Assembly: GCA_018263335.1 (NCBI GenBank)
Contig: JADFCY010000022.1
Span: 1-33,654, forward strand
Length of the DNA: 33,654 bases
Reading direction: 5' to 3'
Source of the DNA: Methanolinea sp.
Lineage (GTDB): Archaea; Halobacteriota; Methanomicrobia; Methanomicrobiales; Methanospirillaceae
Position numbers and translations under genes: made by a program. The notes under the pieces are model-generated. The model was not told the origin of the DNA and made no database searches. It saw only the letters and a program-made list of their open reading frames with translations. Every line of letters starts with the position of its first letter. Position 1 is the first letter of the stretch. Below are positions 1 to 11,826 of the stretch, in pieces.

Positions 1-546
1 GAAATGCTTGTGAGATGGGATAACTCATTCCTATTGTTGCCGGTGAGATCTTAGCCGATCTTGTGACACAACCAAAATTTTTGGGCGTCCTGCAGTTCTG
101 CCCCGCATGAATCACATGTTCTCATTGACTATCTATCCAGAATTGTTCCCTTTTCATCTCATTAAGTTTGGGATTTTTACGAATTTGGAGAGAAATGAAT
201 TGGTAAATGCGTCATGATCCTCATGCGGGTTATGACAGGTGTTACGGATCATGGATCGGAGCGACTGCGTATGAACGTGCAATTGAAAAATACCGGGACA
301 ACCTGCTGCACTTTGAAGATACAGCAGGAGGGAAGGTTCCCCGCACGCACTCCCGGAAGGGGTGGTGACCAGGAGATGTCTGGCGCCGAATACCCGTTTG
401 ATCGCGGCAAAGGGTCGTTATATTTACGCACTGACTTGCATGATCGCCCCGTTCCTTCTCTTGGCTGTGTTCCGGGGCCAATTTTTCCCCACCGGTATTT
501 CCCAAAGATTCACCCGGTTTTTCCCAAGGGGGCCGGCACCGCCACG
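1..546. other. Intergenic region downstream of the first kinase; no gene recognised
   Basis: No protein that resembles a known family was found here on either strand. The first 240 bases are AT-rich compared with the rest of the window, which suggests intergenic or regulatory DNA of a gene lying outside the left edge. The open frames that cross 214-546 on the plus strand are antisense to the kinase gene and have the composition of shadow frames. No clear terminator follows the kinase stop codon. Confidence 0.5.
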
Positions 547-3500
547 TCACGGGTTCCCGGACGCGTACCTGTATTTTCCGGCGGGCACCCTGATCTCGAA
601 CCTGGCACCCTTCCCCGGCACGCCGTTCTCAGTGATCGTGATCCCGGTGATCGCAAGGATCTCGCGGGACAGGAAAAGGCCCATGCCGGTATTTTTCCCG
701 TATCCCCTGCAGAATATCTTTTCTTTCTCCGCGGGAAGAATGCCGACCCCGTCGTCCTCGCACACGATGAAAAGACTGTCACCTTTTTCTTCCCCGGAGA
801 ACCGGATGGTCGTTACCTTTTCGCCGAACCGGACGGCATTATCCACAAGGTTGAACAATACCCTGCGGATCAGCGAATCGACAAAGATCTCCGTTCCCCT
901 TGGGATGTCATTGATCAGGCGGACTTCACCGAGGGGGGTCTCCCCTGCAACGGAATCGACAAGGCGCCGGAGGTCCTGCCAGAGGGGGATTTCGACCCCG
1001 ACACTCTCGTAATCCTTCGTAAAGCGGATAATTGCCGCGATACGGTCTGCAGCTCTTGCGATAATCCCAACCTTTTCAGAGATTCCGGGGTCTGGCTGCT
1101 CCTCCTCGATAAGGGTTGCAGAGCCTTGGATAACGGTGAGCTGGTTGGCGATATCATGCCGGGTGATGGAGGAGAGGAGGTTGAGATTGCGGTTCGCCAG
1201 GCGCAGCGCCTCCTCCACCCTTTTCGGCCCGGTGATGTCACGGCCGACGGACTGGTACCCTATGGGCCTCCCCTTTTCATCAAAGATCGCCCGGTCGCTC
1301 CACTGGTGCCACCGGACATCCCCGTCCGGCATGATGACCCGGTGCTCAATGGTTCCGACCGGGTGACCAGGGGTGAGCGATGCAAAGAACCGCCGCACCC
1401 TCTCGCGGTCATCAGGGTATATGACGGGCCGGAACACTTTACCGGTCAGCTCCTCCGGTGTCCTGCCAAAGCAGGCTGCGTACGCCCTGTTGACAAAGAC
1501 ATGTGTTCCGTCCGGCAGGAACCGGCAGATGAACTCAGTCTGGTCCTCGATGATGGTATGGTACAGTTCCTTACTTTTCCGCAAGTCATCCTGTGCCTGG
1601 ATCCAGCTGGAGACATCGTTATAGATGGCAACGATCTCACCGCTTGTCAGCCTGTAGACCCAGTTCTCCCGCCATGTCCCGGGATCGCGGTCATCCCTGT
1701 AGATGGCGGGCGGGAAATACGCGACTTCTCCCGTCTTCCAGACCTGCTGCAACACCAAGAGAAGCCCGAAGTCCCGGACCCCCGGGAAGACGTCCGTGAC
1801 ACGCCTGCCGATGACCTCGTTTTTTGAGATGTGTTCAATCTCTTCTGCTTTTGGGTTAAAGTCACGGATGATGAAATCCTCCCCGTTATCGACTGCCTCG
1901 TACACCACAACGGCACTCGGCATTGTGGAAAATATCCGGCGGTACCGTTCTTCGCTTTTTCTCACCTGCTCCCGGGCATGTTTCTCCTCGGTGATGTCCC
2001 GGAACGTCCCTTCCACACCAAGAACGGACCCGTCCGGTGCATAATAGAGATGGCTGTTCGTTGAGACAAGTACGGGTGTCCCGTCCTTTCTCCGGAGGAG
2101 GACTTCGTACCTGGTCACCTTCCCGTTCCGGTAGATTTCCTGCAGGAACGCCTCCCGGTCTGCCGGGTTATAGTAAAAGTCCTCTGCAATTGGTCTTCCT
2201 ATACACTCAGAAATATCATCGTACCCGAGCAGCAAAGCCCACGAATTACTTGCCCTCACGAGCCTTCCTTCTGTATCCGTCCGGTAATAGACATCCTGGA
2301 TCTGGTTGAGGAGAGATGCATATTCCCTGTTTGCTTCAAGAAGCGCCTCCTCGGCCCTCTTCCGGGGTGTGATATCCAGAAGCGACGCAATGCTTTTCTG
2401 GGTACCCGGGATCAGGCTGACTGCAAGGTAAATGTGCCGGATCTCCCCCGTTCCCGTGAAAAACCTGAATTCATAGTTCTTGAGGGCCTTGTCCGGATCC
2501 GACCGCCGGAGACGGTGCTGTTTTTGCATCCGGTCCAGGTCCTCCTGTACCACAAAGTCCATCCATTTTTTCTTGTTCACGATCTCGTCCCGGGAAAGCC
2601 CGGCCAACCTGATGAACTCGGAATTTGCAAGACTGATCGTCCCATCATTCTCGATGAGGACCGTTGCCGTGCCGGTCGTCTCAAAGATGGTCCGGTAGAA
2701 CCTCTCACTCTCCTGGATGGCGTTTTCAATTTCTTTCTGGGCAGTCCTGTCGATAATAATCCCGCGAAGACCAGTAATTTCTCCCCCGGAAAAAATAGGG
2801 GTCATATAAACCGTGATAGGAAAAGTGGTCCCGTCTTTCCGAAGCGCAGTGTAATCACGCGGCGGGGATGAGCGGGGCATAAGCCCTTTTCGCATCATTT
2901 CCAGGGCCTCCTTGGCTCTTTCCCGGTCTTCGGGCGCGATCATCTGGAGAGTGGACAACCCCTTCCCAAAGTCCTCATCTGTGTACCCAAACAGCTCAAA
3001 CGCCACCCTGTTTGCATATGTCAGCACGCCTTCCCTGTTCATCTCGAAAATGACCACAGGCAGCAGGTCTGCCAGCTCGCGGAATCGTCTCTCGCTTTCG
3101 GCCAGGGCTGTGAGAGTCTTTTTCTTTTCGGTGATGTCCCGGATGGATTCTATCGCCCCGGCAACCCTGCCCCGCGTGTCGTACAGGGGCGCTGCCGTGA
3201 ACCAGAGCGATGCACCCCTCCCCTGTTTCAAGTGGGGGAGGGTGATCTCTGCATAGAGCTTATTCCCCACCCTCCTGATGGAGGGATACTTTGCTTCTAT
3301 CTCGGGGTAGTTTCCAAGCACCAGGTCGATGAGGATAGGGCGGCGTTCGTGGTAGAAGGGGAGTGCATACTCGAAATTGCCTTTCCCCAGCATATCGCTG
3401 GCAGGAACACCCGTCATCCGTTCCATGGAACGGTTCCAGGCAATCACCTTTCCGTCTGTATCGATGGCAAACGTCGCGTCAGGCAGGAACTGGACGATCT

Positions 3501-3918
3501 GCCGGAGCCTCTCCTCGCTCTCGAGGCGTTCCTGCCTGGCCTTGTATAATTCAACAGCCCGTGAGATCTTGCGCTCCAGTTCTGCGAACTGGGGCCGGGG
3601 ATCTCCTCCTTTCTGGAGGTAAAAATCAGCACCGTTCTCAAAGGCCTCGATGACGACCTCCTCGCGGCCCTTGCCTGTAAAAATGATAAAGGGGATCGTG
3701 TTTCCCTTTCCCCGGATCTCCTTGAGAAGGGCGATGCCGTCCATCCCGGGCATCATGTAGTCAGAGACGACCACGTCGTATTGCCTGGCGTCCACCTTCT
3801 CGAGTGCCCTGGGGCCGGAATCCGCAACGTCGACCGAGATATTTCCCATTTTTTCAAGGAATATCTTTGTCAGGTCAAGGAGTGCAGGCTCGTCATCGAC
3901 GTAGAGGACAGAGATCAC
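547..3918 (-). CDS. Receiver/multi-PAS sensor histidine kinase
   Basis: Soluble hybrid signalling protein of 1123 residues. Residues 1-125 form a response-regulator receiver domain: acidic residues in YVDDE, phospho-acceptor Asp53 in the VVSDYMMPGMDG context, and conserved Lys103 in LQKGG. About six PAS domains follow (roughly 137-265, 275-395, 400-520, 525-650, 655-775, 785-895), several opened by the usual SE.RYR linker. The phosphorylated His is probably His921 in SSITRHDIANQL. The C-terminal ATPase shows the N box (LFNLVDNAVRFG), G1 (DDGVGI) and G2 (GMGLFL). No membrane segment is visible, so it should sense a cytoplasmic signal such as redox state or a small molecule. Translation starts at a GTG giving MISVLYVDDE, with a GGGAGAG site upstream. 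No output regulator lies next to it. The receiver-first layout is common in Methanomicrobiales (family knowledge); the signal and partners are unknown. A paralogue lies at 25766-28396. Confidence 0.93.
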   Translation of the reverse strand: MISVLYVDDEPALLDLTKIFLEKMGNISVDVADSGPRALEKVDARQYDVVVSDYMMPGMDGIALLKEIRGKGNTIPFIIFTGKGREEVVIEAFENGADFYLQKGGDPRPQFAELERKISRAVELYKARQERLESEERLRQIVQFLPDATFAIDTDGKVIAWNRSMERMTGVPASDMLGKGNFEYALPFYHERRPILIDLVLGNYPEIEAKYPSIRRVGNKLYAEITLPHLKQGRGASLWFTAAPLYDTRGRVAGAIESIRDITEKKKTLTALAESERRFRELADLLPVVIFEMNREGVLTYANRVAFELFGYTDEDFGKGLSTLQMIAPEDRERAKEALEMMRKGLMPRSSPPRDYTALRKDGTTFPITVYMTPIFSGGEITGLRGIIIDRTAQKEIENAIQESERFYRTIFETTGTATVLIENDGTISLANSEFIRLAGLSRDEIVNKKKWMDFVVQEDLDRMQKQHRLRRSDPDKALKNYEFRFFTGTGEIRHIYLAVSLIPGTQKSIASLLDITPRKRAEEALLEANREYASLLNQIQDVYYRTDTEGRLVRASNSWALLLGYDDISECIGRPIAEDFYYNPADREAFLQEIYRNGKVTRYEVLLRRKDGTPVLVSTNSHLYYAPDGSVLGVEGTFRDITEEKHAREQVRKSEERYRRIFSTMPSAVVVYEAVDNGEDFIIRDFNPKAEEIEHISKNEVIGRRVTDVFPGVRDFGLLLVLQQVWKTGEVAYFPPAIYRDDRDPGTWRENWVYRLTSGEIVAIYNDVSSWIQAQDDLRKSKELYHTIIEDQTEFICRFLPDGTHVFVNRAYAACFGRTPEELTGKVFRPVIYPDDRERVRRFFASLTPGHPVGTIEHRVIMPDGDVRWHQWSDRAIFDEKGRPIGYQSVGRDITGPKRVEEALRLANRNLNLLSSITRHDIANQLTVIQGSATLIEEEQPDPGISEKVGIIARAADRIAAIIRFTKDYESVGVEIPLWQDLRRLVDSVAGETPLGEVRLINDIPRGTEIFVDSLIRRVLFNLVDNAVRFGEKVTTIRFSGEEKGDSLFIVCEDDGVGILPAEKEKIFCRGYGKNTGMGLFLSREILAITGITITENGVPGKGARFEIRVPAGKYRYASGNP

Positions 3919-4009
3919 GGATTACCACTCTCCCTTGAAGAGCGGAGGATACGGGAGGGGCAGCGGGCCTCCCCCGCCCCTGGCACAGGTAGTGTTCATT
4001 CAGGATGAT

Positions 4010-4021
4010 ACTAATATTTTT
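4010..4021 (-). promoter_or_regulatory. Possible TATA box of the first kinase gene
   Basis: The minus strand reads AAAAATATTAG here, preceded by an A-rich element that could act as BRE. This would place a transcription start near 3985 and a leader of about 65 nt before the GTG at 3918. Based on motif and position only. Confidence 0.35.
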
Positions 4022-4530
4022 CTTTGGCAGGGAGCGGTGAATGGGAAAATTCCGGATTCTTTTTCGTCATAAAGGAAGGTCTCCTGCTTCACTTTCATCT
4101 GTGATATCCCGAATTAAGGCTTTTGGCTCTCTGGTGTGGGCAGGATTGATGAATTGTCTCCATTTTGTGAAGGCGGTCTCCCCCCACACCCCATATGCGA
4201 TGCACGCCGCCTCCCCCGGACATGCCGCGGGGCTACCGCCCTCGACCCGGGGCGACCTTTCAGTCACCAATGGACCATCCTGTAATCGTTGACCGATGTT
4301 CACACGACGTATGAGAAGAGAACGGCGGCGGTTTAGTGACGTAAGTGGCACACAGATATCACACTCGGTTCAATCTCCCCATACGAAACCGCGAGGAGGT
4401 TGATTTTCAGATAAAAATTGATACGCGTAACCTCTCCATGATGGCGTCCAGCCAAACGGTCTCTGCGGTGACGGGCCGAATCTCATATCCTTAAGTTCCA
4501 AGGCAAGGGAAGCCATTGTGAACGGCTCGT
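4022..4530. other. Stretch without a convincing gene
   Basis: Both strands contain short open frames (for example 4041-4292 plus and 4067-4351 minus), but neither has a clear ribosome-binding site nor a recognisable domain. Together with the truncated transposase at 4899, the region looks like decayed DNA between the kinase and the secreted protein gene. Confidence 0.4.
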
Positions 4531-4866
4531 GTGGATTCACTTTCGTCCAGGTCTCTCCATTGGATGGAGAAACTGAAGGAGTTCCCGGGCGAAGCGGGGG
4601 CAGAGTACCTGAAGGAATTTTCCGCAGAACCCATTTTCAAAGGGGTCTCAAAACCCGGATACACCGGCGCAATGAAAAAGGTTGCCACCAGAAGAAGGGT
4701 CAATATGGCAAAAAAATCGTGTATACATCTCGACTATTCTCGAATTTTGCCATTCAAATACTTTCAGATCGTGCCCTCCCCAAATCCGCGTGAAGTCTCT
4801 GTATCCCAGGAGAGATATCTTGCACAGCGCGGAGAGAATTGCGAGAACCCCCACACAAAACCGTAA
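4531..4866 (+). CDS. Doubtful small open frame, possible gene remnant
   Basis: A GTG-started frame of 111 codons. Its first 50 residues (VDSLSSRSLHWMEKLKEF and following) look protein-like, rich in Lys, Glu and aromatic residues, while the second half looks random and runs into the leader of the transposase remnant. No family was recognised and no good Shine-Dalgarno is visible. It could be the surviving 5' part of a gene interrupted by the insertion element just downstream, or a chance frame. Confidence 0.2.
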   Translation: MDSLSSRSLHWMEKLKEFPGEAGAEYLKEFSAEPIFKGVSKPGYTGAMKKVATRRRVNMAKKSCIHLDYSRILPFKYFQIVPSPNPREVSVSQERYLAQRGENCENPHTKP

Positions 4867-4898
4867 AAGCTTTCTCTCAGCTCGTCGATTCCAGAACA

Positions 4899-5129
4899 AT
4901 GAATTCCCTTACCGATTTCGCCCTGAACGACGAGTACAAACGCAGCCAGAGACTCGGAGACAGGCTCGCAGAGCTCGAATCCCTTATCGACTGGGAATCA
5001 TTCAGACCGATCCTGCGCGATCTCTCCAGTCGCAACGGTGAGATCGGTGGACGACCAAATACCGATGAAATACTTCTGTTGAAGGTGCTGGTACTCCAAT
5101 CGTTCTGCGTATTCGCAGGAAAAGAGTAG
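4899..5129 (+). pseudogene. N-terminal remnant of an IS5-type (DUF772) transposase
   Basis: The ATG at 4899 opens a frame of 76 codons beginning MNSLTDFALNDEYKR. The segment with AELESLIDWESFRPIL and GGRPNTDEILLLKVLVLQS matches the N-terminal DUF772 domain typical of IS5-family transposases. After VLQS the family normally continues into a WYGLSDPELE-like segment and then the DDE catalytic domain. Here the frame changes to FCVFAGKE and stops, so at least three quarters of the enzyme, including all catalytic residues, is missing. The element cannot transpose by itself. No right end of the element was found before the next gene at 5216. The DNA just upstream of the ATG may contain the left terminal repeat, but no partner is left to define it. 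Confidence 0.75.
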
Positions 5130-5215
5130 CGGTGCAGAAAGGAAAAAAAGGCAACCCCTTCGCTCCCCCGTGCAGCCAGGCATGCCCCCTCCAGTCCACC
5201 TTATGGACCACGATC

Positions 5216-6067
5216 TCAGAACAGCCAGCCGAACAATCCTTTGTCAGCCTGCTCTTTCTGCCCGAGGGTGAGGAGCCGGTTCTGCTCCCTTGCAAGCACC
5301 TGCACCTGTTCTTCCAGCATCACCCTTACCTGCGGGTCGCAGTCTGAACAGTTCATGAGCATCTGCGCCATCGCCTGGATGCGCTGCTGGTTCTGGTCAG
5401 CATACTGGATCATCTGTCCGGCGGCTTCGCGGTCTCCCCCAATGAGCATCCGCACAAAAGAACTCCGTGTCCTGACCTGCTGCTCTGCCCGGAGTGCGTA
5501 TTCACGCGAAGTGTTGATCTCTGCTGCCAGGCGGACCAGTTCGTGGCCGGCAGTCCCGGTCAGGTTGCCTGCACTTGAGAGGGCAAAGAGGGCGAGGTCC
5601 ACGTGTGCCTGTTCCCGGTCCTGGTCGTGCGAGAGGCCCTGCTCCCTCTGGTTGACCTGCTGGAGGAACACATCACGGTCTCTCTGCCTCACGATGTCGG
5701 GGCTGGTGGGCTCGACCGTTTCATCGACCCCGGTCCGGCCCTGGTCCTGGTCCCGGTCATGCTGTTGGATCTGGACGCCTGGCTGTTCGACCGTCTCCTG
5801 CTGCTTCTTCTCCTGCTCTTCATGGAGGGGCTGCGCCTGTGGGCCTTCCGGACCACTTGGTCCTGCCCCGCTGCCTGAACTCCCTGACTGGTCTCCGGCG
5901 TTTCCCCCTCCATCACCGCTGCCTCCCGACCCGCCGGACCCAGCCCCGTCCGACCCGGACGAGCCGCCGTTTCCGCTGGTTGCCATTGCCGGGATGCTGG
6001 CTGCAGAGAGCACGAGGAACCCCAGGATGAATAAGACTGATATTGTACGAATCACCGTCATCCCCAT
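5216..6067 (-). CDS. Secreted Gly/Ser- and Gln-rich protein of unknown function
   Basis: Start taken at the ATG giving MGMTVIRTISVLFILGFL (a second ATG two codons later is equally possible); a longer frame upstream lacks a signal sequence. Residues 1-30 form a signal peptide ending near SIPAMA. Next comes a low-complexity Gly/Ser/Asp stretch (GGSGGSGDGGG type), then a charged segment rich in Gln, Arg and Asp (DQDREQAH type), and a C-terminal helical domain of about 130 residues with one Cys pair (NCSDCDP), ending KGLFGWLF. The helical domain is predicted to be coiled or bundled and extracytoplasmic. The family was not identified; similar glutamine-rich exported proteins are seen in methanogens, but no activity is known to me. 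It is transcribed away from the small gene at 6249 only if read from its own promoter; the intervening 180 bases give room for one. Confidence 0.8.
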   Translation of the reverse strand: MGMTVIRTISVLFILGFLVLSAASIPAMATSGNGGSSGSDGAGSGGSGGSGDGGGNAGDQSGSSGSGAGPSGPEGPQAQPLHEEQEKKQQETVEQPGVQIQQHDRDQDQGRTGVDETVEPTSPDIVRQRDRDVFLQQVNQREQGLSHDQDREQAHVDLALFALSSAGNLTGTAGHELVRLAAEINTSREYALRAEQQVRTRSSFVRMLIGGDREAAGQMIQYADQNQQRIQAMAQMLMNCSDCDPQVRVMLEEQVQVLAREQNRLLTLGQKEQADKGLFGWLF

Positions 6068-6248
6068 GGCGTGTATCACGCAACTATCTGTGCAGGGGAA
6101 GAGGAGAAAAATATGACCTTCCCGGTGCTGGCGGCATGGTGCCCCTGGCACATGTCGGCGACCCATGGCTCAAATGCAGATGCCCATGTGTCTTCCTGGT
6201 CGTCATATCTCCTGCGGAGCTATGCCCCGGTGTCAGATGCCATCTCTC

Positions 6249-6719
6249 TCACGTTTTTCCACCCGGAATCGGGCCATCGCTGTCCATTGCGGCATCAACA
6301 CGCGTTCCGAGTGCTGAAATCATCTCGCGCAGCCCATCGATGATCTTTTTCATCTCTTCTCCGTCCGCTGCCGGGCTGCCCGGGCTCCCCCACTCCTTGC
6401 GCTTCAGTTCCTCGAGCGTGATATCGATCATGGCGAGGTTTGCGCGGATTGCCCGCGATGCGGGGATCGCCTTATGGTCTCTCCTGACGCCGAGATCGTC
6501 AAGGACCTGGACGAGGCGGTTCCGGATCGGCGGGATTGCTTCCCTGATCAGGACCCGACGGTCCTCCGGGATATCGGGAAAGGTACGGGGGAAGGCCGAG
6601 CCTTCCGGTGGGCCGTCCAGCACCTTCTCGATATCCTCCAGCAGGCGGTCAAGGTATTCGCACGTGACGGACAGCCAACGCTCCTGGCATTCATCCAGGG
6701 GAAACGGGTCAGGAGTCAA
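6249..6719 (-). CDS. Small acidic helical protein, unknown function
   Basis: 156 residues starting at a TTG (MTPDPFPLDE), which is supported by a strong GGGAGG Shine-Dalgarno eight bases upstream; no ATG lies close to it. The protein is predicted to be mostly helical (CQERWLSVTCEYLDRLLEDIEKVL, IPPIRNRLVQVLDDLG, ANLAMIDITLEELKRKEWG, EEMKKIIDGLREMISALG segments), with no membrane segment or signal peptide. It resembles small four-helix cytoplasmic proteins, but no family could be named. It lies on the same strand as the secreted protein at 5216 and the enolase operon, 425 bases from the enolase stop codon. Confidence 0.65.
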   Translation of the reverse strand: MTPDPFPLDECQERWLSVTCEYLDRLLEDIEKVLDGPPEGSAFPRTFPDIPEDRRVLIREAIPPIRNRLVQVLDDLGVRRDHKAIPASRAIRANLAMIDITLEELKRKEWGSPGSPAADGEEMKKIIDGLREMISALGTRVDAAMDSDGPIPGGKT

Positions 6720-7144
6720 CTCTGATCCCTCCCAACGGGACCTTCTCCCTCATGCAATCACGGACCCGGTGCTGCACGTCACCAACGAGGTCGCTGAATC
6801 CATCACCGGGTCCCCGGGGGGTTGAAAAGTGTTCCATTTATAACGGGAGAAACAAGGGAGCGGCCCTGATAAGGGGGCGGACTTTTCCCATACTCGGGAC
6901 AGGAATACCTCTCTTTTGCATTCTCCCCTGGGAGCACACCCCGGCAGGCACGCGCTCCCCTCTCCCCGGCGGCCCTCCTCACGATGAATTGGGCATGCTC
7001 AAATGCCCGCGTCCATCTCTGGATTGACGCGGCCCGCGAGAACCCTGCACCCCCTGAAAGGTCAGGTTCAGGAGGGTGATTCCCCTCAATGCGGGTACGC
7101 ATCAATTTTGCCTTGACCGGGGATCTCACCGTTTCACCGGATGG
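6720..7144. other. Intergenic region between enolase and the 156-residue protein
   Basis: No recognisable gene. Open frames such as 6803-7129 on the minus strand have skewed composition (GERGARACRG type) and no domain. The region must contain the end of the enolase transcript and the promoter of the 6249-6719 gene, but neither a U-rich terminator nor a clear TATA box could be picked with confidence. Confidence 0.4.
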
Positions 7145-9356
<2,212 letters not shown>

Positions 9357-9360
<4 letters not shown>

Positions 9361-11210
9361 ACCTTCGAAGATATATTCGGGGCGAGCACTCCGATGAGTG
9401 ACTGCAGATCGCCGGACGCCTTCTGGAGAGTGCGGATACGGTCCGCGATCTCATCCGCATGCTCTTTTCGTCGCGTATAGGCTGCTTCGATGGCGCCGTA
9501 CGTGGCTTCGATGGTAGTGGCGAGGTCGTCGTCGAGTTCGCGTGAGAACACCCTGAACGCGGCATCGATGTTCTGCAGAGTGGCCCACCTGAGGTTCTCG
9601 ACATTGTGGACGACGAGCGTCTGGATCTCCTTTCCAATCCGTGCCCTGGCCCGCTTCTCGCGGATCGAGCGGGGGAGCGCCCTGTCGACGAGGTCCGGGG
9701 AGATGGTGCCGAGGACACCCGACCAGGACTTGCGCGATACCCAGTAGGGTTCCCGGGCAAGGACAAGGGGGCTTTGGGCCGCGGGTGCATGGTGCGGGAT
9801 CTCGAAGATGGTCGATGCCGCCACCCGTATCGACTCGACCAGTGCGGCCGCCCGTTGCTGGTGGGCGGAGAGGATCGCGATCAGTTCACTGTCGAACGTC
9901 GCGGTGACAACGCCAAGGGCATGCTCGAAGTAGACCGGGATCTCCTGGGCGATTGCGTCCTCTGCGACCTGCGCATCCAGGTCCTCTGCCGTGGAGATCG
10001 CAGATGAGGCGACGCTCTCCAGGTGTTCTCGTGCGGTCTTTCTCAACCCGGCACACTGTTCCTCGAGGAGCTCGACCACGCGCCTGTGATCCCCGTTCAG
10101 GATATCCTGGGTGTGCTGGCGCTCCCTTTTTGCTTCGTCGATCTTCTTCTGGAAGAGGGCGAGGCGCTGTTCGAGGTCATTGATGGGCATCTGGAGGGAC
10201 CGCATCTCGAGGTTGACCTGGAGCAGTGCGTCGGAGAGGAGGTCAAGTGCCTTTCCCCCGACTGCTTCCCTGAGGACCCTGGTCTTTTCCTGTGCCAGGA
10301 ACTCGATGAGGTGCTCCGTGATGCCGGGGAGACCGCTTGCGTCAAGGAGGGCAGCATCCCCCTTCTCCTTTGCGGCGAGCGCCTGCCTGGCAGAGACAGG
10401 GAAGATCCTGCCGTCAGGCACGATCCCGGTCCGTTCCGCGAGGACCTTTCCCAGGAACGCGAGCGCAGTCTCGCGCTCTCGATCGGAGAGGTAGTCGATC
10501 TTGTTCAGCACAAAGAAGACCCGTGCCACCTTCTCCCTCACCTGGCGGAGGAACTCCACCTCGACTTCCGTGATGGGCGGGTCGGCCGAGACCAGGAAGA
10601 GCGCAGCATCGCACTGGGGGAGGAAGTTGAGGGTCATCTCGGTATTGTGCCGGTGGGTCGACCCGATCCCGGGGGTGTCGATGAGGACGACATCTCTCAG
10701 GATGGGGGAAGGGTGGGTGATCTCGACGTAGGAGACCCCTTTTATATTCTTCGGGTTGACCTCCTCTGACACGTAGCCAAGGAGCGTCCTGCTCATCCAG
10801 CTGGCGTCGGCAGAGGGATGGATCTCTTCTGTCCGCTTGTCCTGGAAATGGACGTGGATTGAGCGCTCCTGCCCGTAACGGATGAAGGTCGGGATGGCAG
10901 TGAGCGGGATGACGGAACTTGGGAGGATGTCTTCTCCCAGGAAGGCATTCAGGAGCGTGCTCTTCCCCCGCTTGAACTGCCCAAGGACGGCCAGCTGGAA
11001 CCTGCCCTCAGCGAGCCGGTCCCGGAGGCCGGTGAGGGCCTGGGCCTGGGGGGCCATTGCCGGGCCAAGGCCGGCAAGGACGCCAATCCCCCTGTTCATG
11101 AGGTGGGGGAGGTCCCGGAGAGGTGAGTCCGGAACAGGGGAAGATTGGTGGTCGTGCGGTCCTGAAGCATCAGGAGGGGCACCGTGGAAGTGTGTGATCG
11201 GTTCGGGCAT
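9357..11210 (-). CDS. Dynamin-like GTPase
   Basis: 617 residues. The GTPase domain has G1 GQFKRGKS (77-84), a Thr in the PLTAIPT switch I segment near 103-108 as in bacterial dynamin-like proteins, G3 DTPG (178-181) and G4 NKID (236-239). Residues 330-400 form a long coiled-coil stalk (NLEMRSLQMPINDLEQRLALF and following), and a second helical region lies at 540-610. This matches the Dynamin_N family, whose members bind and remodel membranes or tether proteins to them. No clear transmembrane segment is seen. The start ATG follows a GGTGGAG ribosome-binding site. It is the first gene of the operon with the prenyl-repeat protein and enolase, with ATGA coupling at its 3' end. Its association with a possible isoprenoid-handling protein suggests a membrane-related role (inference). 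Confidence 0.9.
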
Positions 11211-11336
11211 GAGACTCCACCTGTTATGTCAGTAATCAGCGGTCATTTGACCGGAACGGGTAGGAGTTATCAGCACGGCCTGCGGTTGTATGGTGAACTC
11301 CATCACCGGGTTCTCATTCTTATTTCTTTTACCGGG

Positions 11337-11349
11337 TATCATATAATTT
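11337..11349 (-). promoter_or_regulatory. Possible TATA box of the GTPase-enolase operon
   Basis: The minus strand reads AAATTATATGATA in an AT-rich stretch, about 130 bases upstream of the GTPase start, giving a leader of about 100 nt. A second AT-rich element lies closer (around 11310-11325). Motif only. Confidence 0.3.
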
Positions 11350-11776
11350 CGCTATTGTGGGGACGGGGAGATGATCCGAGGGAGAGGACACCCGTACAAT
11401 GTCTTCCTCTGCGAATATTCCGGTCCTGATCTTTTTCCCGGCCCTCTGGTCATCAGCGTTTTTCGAGCACATTTTTCCTCTTTGCATTTTCATACGTCGG
11501 ACCTGTTCCGGGGGTGCGTCTCCCTGATCTCGCATTGCGCGGGTCTCCCTGACCTCTTGTGCCCGCCAAAAGCCCCCGGGATTTCTCTCTCCTCGCGAAG
11601 AGTAAAAGGAAGAGTGCATTCGCGCACTCCGGGGTGGAACAGGAGGATCTCTTTGTCGGGCACAGGCCGCCTCGCAAAAGAAGATCCTGTCCTGAATGGG
11701 AAGTGATGCACAGGCAACCTTGTAACGGAATCTTGCAAAATTGCGGTGATTTTTTGATTTTATTTCACATAAGGGC
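11350..11776. other. Intergenic region between two divergent operons
   Basis: No gene recognised. The minus-strand frame of 149 codons at 11329-11778 has no domain and a composition unlike the neighbours. The right end (11745-11826) is very AT-rich, with several T and A tracts, and contains the promoter of the sulfur-relay operon. Confidence 0.4.
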
Positions 11777-11777
11777 A

Positions 11778-11787
11778 TAATTTATTC
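11778..11787 (+). promoter_or_regulatory. Possible TATA box of the YeeE/DsrE/TusA operon
   Basis: ATAATTTATT stands about 45 bases before the first ATG, which fits a transcription start near 11808 and a leader of about 20 nt. It lies in the most AT-rich part of the region. Confidence 0.4.
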
Positions 11788-11826
11788 AAAAACGTTATCT
11801 AAAAAAAAATCAAATGATAGTGACTC

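Noticed and set aside
214-1827. Plus-strand open frame of 537 codons
   Set aside because: It lies antisense to the kinase gene, has no domain, and is Pro/Arg/Asp-rich as expected for a shadow frame in GC-rich DNA.
4067-4351. Minus-strand frame of 94 codons beside the first kinase gene
   Set aside because: No ribosome-binding site or domain; composition is unlike the neighbouring genes.
11329-11778. Minus-strand frame of 149 codons between two operons
   Set aside because: It spans the likely promoter of the GTPase operon, has no domain and an atypical Cys/Arg-rich composition.
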